The notes under the pieces are model-generated. The model was not told the DNA's origin, ran no database searches, and saw only the letters and a program-made list of their open reading frames with translations. The position numbers and the translations under genes were made by a program. Of a stretch of DNA of 14,733 bases, positions 1-7,776 are shown one piece after another. Positions within the stretch are counted from its first letter, which is position 1. Every line of letters begins with the position of its first letter. Source of the DNA: Candidatus Zipacnadia bacterium. GTDB lineage: Bacteria > Armatimonadota > Zipacnadia > Zipacnadales > Zipacnadaceae. The stretch is from assembly GCA_029821455.1 (NCBI GenBank), contig JALGTI010000139.1:1-14733 (forward strand). The letters run 5' to 3'.

Positions 1-1085
1 GGGTAATTGTCCTCAAAGATACTGTTGCCAGTAAATGAGACGTGGGAGCTGATCTGCTCGGCCGGTTCACCACCGACGATGAAGTGATTCCCGCGCACTA
101 TTGCATCCCGGAGCTCGCCGACCGGATACGTTTCCACTTGCACGAAGACCCGACTGCGCCCGCCCATCACCGGATTGTAGAGGAACTTAACATCAGGGAA
201 AACCCCTTGCACCCGGATGCTGATGTCGTAGAACTTGCACCCCATCACTGTGATATTCCTGTTCTCAAGCTCTGGATGGCCAGTGAAGATCAAGAAAGCC
301 CCCCACGTATCGGTATCGAATTCGCCGGCGTTGCGGCCATCAAAGGTGCAGTTTATGAACAGCCCGTCGCGGACATACCGTGACTCGTTAGGCTCGATGT
401 CGAAGTGGTACAAGCCCCAGTGGGAGCCGACGTAGCAATTGGCGAAGACGAAATCCTCGTCGCTGCCGACCAGGGAAACGATGTTGCGTCCCGCGCGATC
501 AAAGTGGGAGTTGGTGACCCGTAGGCCCCGCGTGCCGCAAACATACAGGCAGTCATACCGCGACTCCATGACACGGACGTTGTTGATATGGACATCCTCG
601 CCCTCGTATATGCCGATGATGTGGCAAGAGGTTGCGGAGCCGCCCCTGCCAACGCCGCCAGTTCCGACCCTCCAGTTGTCCCCGGAGCGATCTTCGGTCG
701 GCGTGCCGTAGGCTGTGAAGTTCTCCAGCCAGCCGCCGGTCGGCTGGAACATATTGGAGGTATCCCAGGCGCGAAAAATCGTCTCATCCCAGCCGGCCCC
801 GACCAGGTGCACGCCCTTGACGACTCTGATAAGCGTCACGCGGTAGACGCCGGGTGGAACGATCACATGACCTCCGCCATTGTCAGCCACGAAGTCAATG
901 GCGGCCTGGATTGGTTCTGAGTCGTTCGTCTCGCCATCACCCGCTGCGTTCCGCTCGAAGATTCCCATATCAGCCAGATCGTGTCGCACGTCCACGAATA
1001 ACACCCCATTACCATCTAGCGCATCTGCAGGAGCGCTAACGGATACGACTGCTACAAATAATAGTGTCGCCGCCAGCCGCTTCAT
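1..1085 (-). CDS. Secreted right-handed beta-helix (pectate-lyase-like) protein, 3' end missing
   Basis: This gene runs off the left edge: 361 complete codons are open from the ATG at 1085, with no stop. The ATG follows a GGAGG ribosome site (1093-1097) at 7 nt. Residues 1-22 form a signal peptide (basic start, hydrophobic core, likely cut after Ala-Asp-Ala), so the protein is probably exported. Around residues 54-83 is the typical opening of the pectate-lyase/GH28-like beta-helix fold: NDSEPIQAAID, a glycine-rich turn, then VPPGVYRV. Repeated short beta coils with N/D-G turns follow (for example INNVRV, LRVTNSHF, FINCTFDG). The family includes polysaccharide lyases, hydrolases and non-catalytic surface proteins. 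No catalytic residues can be assigned here, so the substrate is unknown. It lies 67 nt downstream of secA on the same strand. The beta-helix call is fairly sure; enzyme activity is not. Confidence 0.82.
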   Translation of the reverse strand, partial: MKRLAATLLFVAVVSVSAPADALDGNGVLFVDVRHDLADMGIFERNAAGDGETNDSEPIQAAIDFVADNGGGHVIVPPGVYRVTLIRVVKGVHLVGAGWDETIFRAWDTSNMFQPTGGWLENFTAYGTPTEDRSGDNWRVGTGGVGRGGSATSCHIIGIYEGEDVHINNVRVMESRYDCLYVCGTRGLRVTNSHFDRAGRNIVSLVGSDEDFVFANCYVGSHWGLYHFDIEPNESRYVRDGLFINCTFDGRNAGEFDTDTWGAFLIFTGHPELENRNITVMGCKFYDISIRVQGVFPDVKFLYNPVMGGRSRVFVQVETYPVGELRDAIVRGNHFIVGGEPAEQISSHVSFTGNSIFEDNY

Positions 1086-1112
1086 TGGGCTGCCTCCAAG
1101 TACTCCACAGGC

Positions 1113-1130
1113 GTATGTTCCCACACATAC
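1113..1130. repeat. Small perfect inverted repeat between secA and the beta-helix gene
   Basis: GTATGT, a 6-nt spacer and ACATAC form a perfect 6-bp inverted repeat in the 67-nt gap, 28 nt upstream of the beta-helix start codon. No T-run follows on either strand, so it is not a canonical intrinsic terminator. It could be an operator or RNA hairpin, or chance. Confidence 0.3.
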
Positions 1131-1152
1131 CCATCATTCACAACGTAGGTGG

Positions 1153-4113
1153 CTAGGCTATATGCGGGGATGATGAACAACCACATGCGTCCCTACGCCC
1201 GCCAGGGGGCATTGGGATTGCGCAGGGGCAGGGGTCATTGCGGCCGGGTTCCTTGACCGCCACGTAGGTCTGCGTGCCTTGCATCTCAGTGGCCGCCTCG
1301 GTCATTGGCGTGTCCACGCCGCCCTCGGCAAGCTGTTCGGTAGCGACCTGAGCCTGCCCTTCCTCTAGCTGCCCCATCTCCGGCCCCTTGCGTTCCGCCA
1401 CCACCTCAGTCAACAGCATTGCCTTCACCATATCGTGGGCGATGCCATCCAGCAGGCCGTCAAAGCGGTCAAACGCCTCCTTCTGGTATTCGATTAGAGG
1501 GTCACGTTGGCCATAGGCGCGCAGATGGATGGCTTCGCGCAGGTAGTCCATCTCCTGGAGGTGCTCCATCCATCGGAGGTCAATAGTGCGCAGTAGCCAA
1601 CTGCGCTCGATCTCCCGCACCAGTTCAGGGCCCAGCTCCGCCGTTCGCTGCTCGTACAGCTCCCGCGCTCTGGCTTGGATGTCCTCGGTCAGGTACTGTG
1701 GGTCTAGGCTGTAGAGGTCATCAATACTGAGTTTGTACTCAATGCCAGGAATGGCGTCCTGGAGGGCGGTGTAGAGGCTGTCCAAATCCCAATCTGAGTG
1801 GTGCATCTCTGGGCTGGCATAGGCCGAGACGGCGCTGGTCACCACACGGTCAAACATCTCCAAGATGGTCTCGTGGAAGTCCTCGCCCAGTAAGACCTTG
1901 CGGCGGTCTTCGTAGACGACGCTGCGCTGCTTGTTCATCACGTCGTCGTACTTGAGGGTGTTCTTGCGGATCTGGAAGTTGCGCATCTCCACCTTGGCCT
2001 GCGCGGTCTCCAGCGAGCGGGTGACGAGGCGGTGTTCAATAGCCTCCTCCTCGGGCCAGCCACGCATAAACAGCCCAAAGCGCTCAGGCCCGAACAGGCG
2101 CATCAATTCGTCCTGGAGGCTGATGTAGAAGCGGGAGGAGCCAGGGTCGCCCTGGCGGCCGGAGCGGCCCCGGAGCTGGTTGTCAATGCGGCGGGATTCG
2201 TGACGCTCGGTGCCCAGAATGTGCAAGCCGCCAGATTCCTTGACTTTCTGCGCAAGCCTGGGATCGGGCGCGTCCTCATCGAGGGACTTGCCGCCCAGGA
2301 CGATGTCAACGCCACGACCGGCCATATTAGTGGCGATGGTTACTGCCCCGGGCGCGCCGGCCTCAGCGATAATGCGCCCCTCCTGCTCGTGGTACTTAGC
2401 ATTGAGGACATTGTGGGGGATGCCCTCATTGAGGGCGGTCTCCAGACGCTGGCAGTGTTGTGGGTCCGGATCTTCACCGGGTGGAGTCACATTGATGGCC
2501 GGATGCGCCAGCAGGAGGTGAATGTTCTCAGAAGCGAGTGGATCAGGGTCAATCCCAAGCTGCCGCGCCAGGTCGCTGACCATCCGCCGGTCGAGACTGT
2601 TTATGTCGGGGCGCAGACTCTCGATGGCCTCGTTGCGGTCGCCCTTGCTCAGGTCGCTGCCATTCAGCAAGCGCTCCTGGCACAGCAGCACCAGGCAATG
2701 CAAACGCAACTTGTCGGGGGCCATCAGCGAACTCAGATACTCGGAGACATCCACCGAGCGGGTGCCTACCAGCACGGGCTGCTCGCGTACGTACATATTG
2801 ATGATCTCAGAGACGATGCCGCGATACTTAGCCTCCTGGGTCTTGTAGATGACATCCGGGTGGTCGACGCGGATGACCGGCTCGTTAGTGGGAACCACCA
2901 CGACAGGCATCCTGTATATCTCGTAGAACTCAGCCTCCTCAGTCTTGGCGGTGCCGGTCATTCCGGCCAGCTTATCATAGATGCGAAAGAAGTTCTGGTA
3001 GGTAATGGAGGCGACGGTCTGCCGCGCCTGCTGCACGCGCACGCCCTCCTTGGCCTCGATGGCCTGGTGGAGGCCGTCGGAGTAGCGGCGGCCGGGCTGG
3101 AGGTGGCCGGTGAACTCGTCAACAATGACCACCTCGCCCTCCTTAACCACATAGTGCACATCCCGCTTGTACAGTGCGTGGGCCTTCAAAGAGGCATTAA
3201 TATGGTGTGCAATGTCGAGGTATTCGGGGTTGGAGAGATTATCAATCCCCAGCATCTTCTCGACCTTGGCCTGCCCCTGTTCTGTCAGCGCGGCCTGGTG
3301 GTACTTTTCGTCAACCTCGTAGTCGCCCTCAGGCTCCTTGCCCTCGGCCTTTTCCTGCTCTGTGAGGACAGGACAGCCCCGCAAGCGGCTAGTGATGCGG
3401 TTGATCTCTTCGTAGAACTCCACCGAACGCATCGGCATCCCGCTGATAATCAACGGTGTGCGCGCCTCGTCAATCAGAATCGAGTCCACCTCGTCTACGA
3501 TGGCATAGTGCAGATCACGCAGCACCAGGTGCTCGGGATGGCTGGTCATATTGTCGCGCAGGTAGTCAAAGCCCAGCTCACTGTTCTGCACATAGGTGAT
3601 ATCGCACTCATACATCTCGCGGCGCTGGGTCGGCTGCATATCGTGCTGGATATAGCCAGCCGTCATCCCGACCGCCTCGTAGATGCGACCCATCCATTGG
3701 GCCTGCCACTTGACCAGGAAGTCGTTGGTGGTGACCAGATGAGCGCCCTTGCCCTCCAGGGCATTCAGGTACAGAGGCATGGTGGCGGTAAGGGTCTTGC
3801 CCTCACCTGTCTTCATCTCGGCGATCTTGCCGTCGTGCAGCACCATCGCGCCGATAAGCTGCACATCAAACGGGCGCTCTCCGATGGCCCGGTTGGCGGC
3901 CTCGCGTACGACCGCGAACGCCTCCGGCAGCAGGTCGTCGAGGCTTTCGCCATCGGCCAGACGCTCTCGGAATTCCTCGGTCTTCGCAGCCAGTTGTGTG
4001 TCGCTGAGGGCCGAGATTTCCGGCTCCAGGTCATTGATCTGGGCTACGCGCTTGCGATAGCGCGCAAGCTCGCGTTCATTGGCGTCCCAGACTCTCTTCA
4101 GTACGCTTGCCAT
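1153..4113 (-). CDS. secA: Preprotein translocase ATPase SecA, with an NBD2 insert and an atypical C-terminal tail
   Basis: SecA is the ATPase that drives unfolded preproteins through the SecYEG channel at the inner membrane. The 986-residue product carries the family motifs: Walker A MKTGEGKT (100-107), DEVDS Walker B (207-211), the linker TGHLQPGRRYSDGLHQ (335-350), KLAGMTGTA (381-389), NMAGRGVDIVLGG (596-608), then LRGRSGRQGDPGSSRFY and the helical wing/scaffold region. It is longer than the usual 830-900 residues, mainly because about 95 residues (roughly 464-558) are inserted in the second nucleotide-binding domain between TRSVDVSEYLSSLM and the LNEGIPHNVLNAK segment. The C-terminus begins a zinc-binding SEC-C motif, GRNDPCPC (957-964), but continues with a non-standard tail. 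Cys962, 964, 977 and 979 remain. The ATG is preceded by AAGGTGA at about 10 nt. It follows the M23 peptidase gene by 91 nt. Confidence 0.98.
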   Translation of the reverse strand: MASVLKRVWDANERELARYRKRVAQINDLEPEISALSDTQLAAKTEEFRERLADGESLDDLLPEAFAVVREAANRAIGERPFDVQLIGAMVLHDGKIAEMKTGEGKTLTATMPLYLNALEGKGAHLVTTNDFLVKWQAQWMGRIYEAVGMTAGYIQHDMQPTQRREMYECDITYVQNSELGFDYLRDNMTSHPEHLVLRDLHYAIVDEVDSILIDEARTPLIISGMPMRSVEFYEEINRITSRLRGCPVLTEQEKAEGKEPEGDYEVDEKYHQAALTEQGQAKVEKMLGIDNLSNPEYLDIAHHINASLKAHALYKRDVHYVVKEGEVVIVDEFTGHLQPGRRYSDGLHQAIEAKEGVRVQQARQTVASITYQNFFRIYDKLAGMTGTAKTEEAEFYEIYRMPVVVVPTNEPVIRVDHPDVIYKTQEAKYRGIVSEIINMYVREQPVLVGTRSVDVSEYLSSLMAPDKLRLHCLVLLCQERLLNGSDLSKGDRNEAIESLRPDINSLDRRMVSDLARQLGIDPDPLASENIHLLLAHPAINVTPPGEDPDPQHCQRLETALNEGIPHNVLNAKYHEQEGRIIAEAGAPGAVTIATNMAGRGVDIVLGGKSLDEDAPDPRLAQKVKESGGLHILGTERHESRRIDNQLRGRSGRQGDPGSSRFYISLQDELMRLFGPERFGLFMRGWPEEEAIEHRLVTRSLETAQAKVEMRNFQIRKNTLKYDDVMNKQRSVVYEDRRKVLLGEDFHETILEMFDRVVTSAVSAYASPEMHHSDWDLDSLYTALQDAIPGIEYKLSIDDLYSLDPQYLTEDIQARARELYEQRTAELGPELVREIERSWLLRTIDLRWMEHLQEMDYLREAIHLRAYGQRDPLIEYQKEAFDRFDGLLDGIAHDMVKAMLLTEVVAERKGPEMGQLEEGQAQVATEQLAEGGVDTPMTEAATEMQGTQTYVAVKEPGRNDPCPCAIPMPPGGRRDACGCSSSPHIA
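1166..1196 (-). repeat. Probable degenerate GTAGGG-type palindromic repeat inside the secA 3' end
   Basis: Read on the minus strand, this stretch starts GTAGGGACGCATG and ends CATCATCCCC. It resembles the GTAGGGGCGTG...CACGCCC palindrome at 8927-8950 with about 7 nt inserted. It lies exactly where the SecA reading frame stops matching the family SEC-C motif. Relatedness of the two copies is inferred by eye; the internal symmetry of this copy is weak. Confidence 0.4.
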
Positions 4114-4183
4114 TGCGAACGTGTCACCTTCTATGTTGAGAACCCGAAAGCAACCGCAGGTCTGTCTCTCAACCCGACGAGTT

Positions 4184-4208
4184 GGACAGGCAAGGATGCC
4201 TGTCCTAC
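4184..4208. repeat. Perfect 9-bp palindrome overlapping the M23 gene stop codon
   Basis: GGACAGGCA (4184-4192), AGGA loop, TGCCTGTCC (4197-4205) forms a perfect 9-bp stem with a 4-nt loop. On the minus strand it begins with GTAGG, whose TAG is the stop codon of the M23 peptidase gene (4205-4207). It is a strong RNA hairpin between two co-directional genes, but no T-run follows, so it is not a standard intrinsic terminator. Its GTAGG start and palindromic form match the element at 8927-8950, which suggests a family of short interspersed repeats. It may also affect mRNA stability or reduce read-through into secA. Confidence 0.7.
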
Positions 4209-5371
4209 GGGCCCTTATACTTCATCGGGTTTACCCAGCGGCCGTTTAGCTTGCAGCCAAAATGCAGGTGGTTGCCGGTTGACAGGCCGGTCGTACCCAT
4301 CTCCGCAATCTTCTGGCCGCGTTCCACTACCTGCCCGACCCGGCATTTAATGCCGCCAGGTCGGATGTGACAGTAAACTGTCTGGCAGCCGCTGCCGTGG
4401 TCTATGATGACCGTGTTGCCTGACCAGCTGCTCCGCCACCCAGTATAGATGACCCGGCCCTTGGCAGCCGCGCGAATCGTCGTGCCGGCGGCGTTGGCGA
4501 TGTCCACGCCATTATGCATCTTCCACACATGTAGAATGGGATGGTATCGCATTCCGAAGGGGCTGCTGATGCGGCCGGCCGCCGGCTTCAGGAAGCTGCC
4601 AGACCACCTACCGGAGTAGGCATAGCTGGAACCCGACCCCGTGCGCCGACGGATTAGCTCGGAGAGCGCGGCATACTCCTCCTGCTCAGCCGCTGCGGCC
4701 TGCTCGGCCATCGCCCGGTCTGTCTTGAGCTTGTGGACCAGCGCCCGCACCTCGTTAGTGCGGGCCTTGACCTCCGCCTCCTCCTTCTTTCGCTCTACCA
4801 CCAGCTCGGCGGCCTGCTGCTCCTTGCGCTCCAGGAGGGCTTGCTGCTGCTCCTCCTGGCGTTTGGTCGCTACCAGCTCTGTCAGCATTCGCTGATCCTC
4901 GCCTGCCAGCCGGCGGGTGAAGTAAGCACGATTGGCGAAGTCCTGAAAATCGGTGGCCTCCAGCACGACTTCGAGGAACGACGGCTGGCCAGCCCGCCAC
5001 TGGGCCAGGATCCGGGCGCCCATCGCCTCAGAGTGCTGCTTGAGCATGGCGCGGGTAGCCTCCAGCTTCAACTTGATCTTCTCTAGCTGCTGGCGCACCT
5101 CCTTGAGGTGCTTATCCGCCTTGGCCAGCCGCTGGCGAGCCATCTCCAGTTGCCGCTGCGCAGCACTCAGTTCATCGCCGGCCCGCGCCTGCTGCTCTTT
5201 GATCTTGCGCAGGCGGGCCCGAGTCTTCTTCAGCCGACTATTGGCATCAGCCGCTCTGCGGCGCAAGGTGCTGACCGACTGCGCTGCAGCCGGCGCAGGT
5301 GCTATGACCTCCGCCCCACACACAGCCAGCAAGGCGAACGCTACGACTAACCGTTTGCACTGCTTGCTCAT
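4205..5371 (-). CDS. Secreted coiled-coil M23 (LytM-type) peptidoglycan endopeptidase, EnvC-like architecture
   Basis: The 388-residue protein has a signal peptide (about 1-31, ending APAAAQS), a long coiled-coil region rich in K, E, Q, R and A (about 35-235), a short linker, and a C-terminal M23 zinc metallopeptidase domain (about 262-388). The zinc and catalytic motifs are intact: His286 and Asp290 in HNGVD, His335 in YCHI, and His368/His370 in HLHF. It is therefore probably an active peptidoglycan cross-bridge endopeptidase. E. coli EnvC has the same order of parts but a degenerate LytM domain that only activates amidases. The location would be the periplasm, with roles in cell separation or wall growth. 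The ATG has GGGAG (5379-5383) at 7 nt. It starts 39 nt after the lptD-like stop, and its stop codon lies in a strong palindrome. Function beyond peptidoglycan cleavage is inferred. Confidence 0.92.
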   Translation of the reverse strand: MSKQCKRLVVAFALLAVCGAEVIAPAPAAAQSVSTLRRRAADANSRLKKTRARLRKIKEQQARAGDELSAAQRQLEMARQRLAKADKHLKEVRQQLEKIKLKLEATRAMLKQHSEAMGARILAQWRAGQPSFLEVVLEATDFQDFANRAYFTRRLAGEDQRMLTELVATKRQEEQQQALLERKEQQAAELVVERKKEEAEVKARTNEVRALVHKLKTDRAMAEQAAAAEQEEYAALSELIRRRTGSGSSYAYSGRWSGSFLKPAAGRISSPFGMRYHPILHVWKMHNGVDIANAAGTTIRAAAKGRVIYTGWRSSWSGNTVIIDHGSGCQTVYCHIRPGGIKCRVGQVVERGQKIAEMGTTGLSTGNHLHFGCKLNGRWVNPMKYKGP

Positions 5372-5410
5372 TATCCATCTCCCTGACCGTGGAAGAGCTG
5401 TGTAGCTCGG

Positions 5411-7009
5411 CTATGGCTCGGTTGGTCGGGGACCAGCCTCCATATCGGCTTGCATCGAGTCCAGGAGTTCATCCACCGGCGCCTTGCCGCGCGGCGGACT
5501 GGTACCGCCGGTCAGGCCGTTGATGTCAACTACCAGACCGATGCTGTGACCGACCTTGTGATAGACCAGCCGCCACGTCAGGCAATGAGAGCGGCGGCTG
5601 AGAGTTATGTCGTAATGCCTGATATTACTCTCATCCAGATCGTAGCGGGCTTCGGCGGCCAGCGACCATCTCCGATTCAGTTGGACGTCCAGTGCAGGCT
5701 GCAGTTCAGTCTCAACATCCACCTCGTCGAACAAGAAGGGCGTATCATCGCCGGTGAAGTGATGTGTAAGCGTTGCGCTGCCGCTGACACTGCCGCTCAG
5801 TTGCCCGCCCAGGCCCACCCACAGGCTCAGGTCGTGATAGTCGCCTCCCTCGCCGTACTGCATGCCCCGGAGGCTGGTGCCATACCAGTGGCCGATACCG
5901 AGCCTCCGCTGCTGGGGATGACGCTCAAAGCGTAGCTCGGCCATCGCTCGCTCATCGGTAACATCTGGCCGGTGGGGGCGAGGCTTTCCCTGCTCCCAGA
6001 GGTCTTCAGTAAAGCGGCCAAGGCTGAGGATAGCATCTAGTTTCTGCTCCCTATCAGCCTCGGGCAGGAGATGTCGCGTGACGCGCAGTTCGGGTTGGCG
6101 GTCAACCAGCACCACATCGCCCAGGTCATCGTACATATCTTCCATCCGCGACACAACCAGGTCCCACTGCCACTTGTCATCCGGCTGGTAGGTGGTAGTA
6201 GACCAGCCGCGCAGGCCCAGTTCCTGGCTCACGCGCACCTTCATCCGGCTGCGCAGTTCGGTGTCGAGGTCACCTAACAGCCAGTAACTGTATGGCACAT
6301 AGAGGTGGTCGCGACTCGAATACCGTGGAATGTGTGCCAGCTCGGGCCGCTCGTAGGTCGCTGGTCCCAACCCGAAGGCCATACGACCCGGATAGCCCGG
6401 GATCGTGACGCCGTGGATGCGCAGCCGACCATTCCATACTTCCAACTTGTATGCTTTGGGGTTGTAGCGCAACTTGTCTGCCAGGAGCACGTAGTGAGGA
6501 TTAGCCCTGTTACAGGTAGTTATGCGCCCGTGGATGACATAGACAACGTCATTGCGCTGGCCAATCTCCTTGCCGGTAAGATAACCTCGTGCCGCCTGAG
6601 GCTCTCCAGCCACCGCGCCGAATTCAAGCACACTGCGAGCCTTGGTAAGCCTGAACTCATCGGTCTGGCCATTGTACTGAAACGCTTCGCCCTCCAGTAC
6701 CCCCTCCTCGGTGGCCACACGCACGCCCTCGCTGGCACCGATGCTGTACTCTGTGAGGTCCACTTTGGCGCTCTTGGCCCTCACGACCACCCGGCGCTGC
6801 TCCTCTCCAGGCAACTGGATGTAGACCCGAACATTGCCCTGCAGGTCGGCGATCTGGCCGTCCATGTCATAGACAACTGCAGCGGCATCAAAGGTGATAA
6901 TCGCCTGGCCTTGCTCTGGCCACGCGGCTGGAAGCCACAGCACAACCACAAGCACGAGCACAACTGCCCGCAGACCCGTAGCCCTGTTGACGCTAAGAAA
7001 GGCTGACAC
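5411..7009 (-). CDS. LptD/OstA-like outer-membrane lipopolysaccharide-assembly protein
   Basis: The 532-residue product begins with a signal peptide (about 1-36, strongly hydrophobic 14-30). An OstA/LptA-like beta-jellyroll follows (about 37-130: paired segments such as GQIADLQGNVRV, EGVRVATEEGVLEGE and FQYNGQTDEFRL). Next is the segment TTCNRANPHY (164-173) with ADKLRYNP, characteristic of the entrance to the LptD barrel. The remainder has alternating polar/hydrophobic strands, as expected for an outer-membrane barrel. LptD inserts lipopolysaccharide into the outer leaflet. At 532 residues it is well short of the 784 of E. coli LptD, so it is a compact or divergent form. Start is GTG at 7009, with GAGG at 7 nt and a TATAAT promoter just upstream. 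It heads the co-directional set with the M23 peptidase and secA genes. The family call is good; that lipopolysaccharide is the cargo is inferred. Confidence 0.85.
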   Translation of the reverse strand: MSAFLSVNRATGLRAVVLVLVVVLWLPAAWPEQGQAIITFDAAAVVYDMDGQIADLQGNVRVYIQLPGEEQRRVVVRAKSAKVDLTEYSIGASEGVRVATEEGVLEGEAFQYNGQTDEFRLTKARSVLEFGAVAGEPQAARGYLTGKEIGQRNDVVYVIHGRITTCNRANPHYVLLADKLRYNPKAYKLEVWNGRLRIHGVTIPGYPGRMAFGLGPATYERPELAHIPRYSSRDHLYVPYSYWLLGDLDTELRSRMKVRVSQELGLRGWSTTTYQPDDKWQWDLVVSRMEDMYDDLGDVVLVDRQPELRVTRHLLPEADREQKLDAILSLGRFTEDLWEQGKPRPHRPDVTDERAMAELRFERHPQQRRLGIGHWYGTSLRGMQYGEGGDYHDLSLWVGLGGQLSGSVSGSATLTHHFTGDDTPFLFDEVDVETELQPALDVQLNRRWSLAAEARYDLDESNIRHYDITLSRRSHCLTWRLVYHKVGHSIGLVVDINGLTGGTSPPRGKAPVDELLDSMQADMEAGPRPTEP

Positions 7010-7027
7010 CTTCTCACCTCAACCCAG

Positions 7028-7057
7028 ATTATAGCACAGCACCGGAGCAGGGCACAA
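7028..7057 (-). promoter_or_regulatory. Sigma-70-type promoter for the lptD-like gene
   Basis: On the minus strand, a perfect TATAAT (-10, 7028-7033) is preceded by TTGTGC (-35, 7052-7057) with an 18-nt spacer. Transcription would start near 7021, giving a leader of only about 12 nt that still holds the GAGG ribosome site. The -10 is strong and the -35 weak. Confidence 0.6.
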
Positions 7058-7153
7058 TCGGCCGCGAGCCCCGGCCCCCAAGGATATTGGGCAGCGGCGA
7101 AACACAGCGCTGGATTGAACCGGAATTGCAGCGCTCACGGAGGCTTTTACCGA

Positions 7154-7770
7154 ATGCTCAGAAGTGCTTGTATTCTACTCATACCCTTGCTGGCGAGTGC
7201 TGGACTTGCCAGTGATGACCTTGTGGGGAAGATGATCGCACAACACGCTGAGGCGGTGACAAATAAGCCTGCCTTGCTACGGGCCGCCCGCCCTGAGGGC
7301 TGGTATCAGGACGACGGCAGTGAGCTCTCCCACTTTCTGACCAAGATCGCCGGGCCTGTCATGGCCGGCAGCGTGGTGCAGCCACTGCGGCGGCTACGGA
7401 GTTGCTGAAGTACGTCAGTCGCAAGCCTCGCCCCAGTGGGCCTGAGAGTCAGGACGGCTTCCCCAGCGGCCATTCATCTTGCTCCACGGCGTGGGCAGTC
7501 TCGGTGGGGAAGGCATATCCGGACTGGAAGTGGCCAGCCTACAGTTTTGCGGCGCTGGTCGGTTGGTCCCGTGTGGAGACGCAACGGCACACACCGGTCC
7601 AGGTGGTGGCTGGCATGGCACTGGGGGGCTGGCTGGCCAACCGTTCGTGGGCCAGTGACGAGGGGCTTTTGGGCGGCACGATTGTCAAACATCAGTCGCC
7701 GGGCTTTGCACCACGACCGACGCGACCGCAGGAGTCAGGTCGGTGGACGCTGTGGGAACGGCAGTGGTAA
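7154..7770 (+). pseudogene. Secreted PAP2-family phosphatase, split by a frameshift
   Basis: The ATG at 7154 follows GGAGG (7139-7143) at 10 nt and opens a signal peptide (MLRSACILLIPLLASAG). This frame stops at 7406-7408. The rest of the domain continues in the -1 frame to 7770. The upstream extension of that frame reads ATAAATELLKY, typical of PAP2 proteins, then the phosphatase motifs: KYVSRKPRP (K-x6-RP), FPSGHSS (PSGH), and SRVETQRH followed by TPVQV. In the third motif the usual Asp after His is Gln; an HTxxQV form is also known in dolichyl-diphosphatase-like members. Adding one base near 7374-7381 would restore a protein of about 205 residues. No slippery heptamer is visible, so a lesion or sequencing error is likelier than programmed frameshifting. 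If intact it would hydrolyse phosphate monoesters or lipid phosphates outside the cytoplasm. Confidence 0.82.
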
Positions 7771-7776
7771 GAGGTC

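Noticed and set aside
353..787. A 144-codon minus-strand frame in the left region
   Set aside because: It is out of frame with the beta-helix gene on the same strand, which has a signal peptide, ribosome site and family motifs.
2032..4350. A 772-codon open frame on the plus strand
   Set aside because: It lies wholly antisense to secA and extends past its start. The translation is repetitive in L, V, A, G and H with no domain, as expected from the codon bias of a GC-rich gene read in reverse.
7360..7408. Programmed -1 frameshifting in the PAP2 gene
   Set aside because: No X XXY YYZ slippery heptamer or clear downstream stem is visible in the overlap; a simple one-base loss explains the data.
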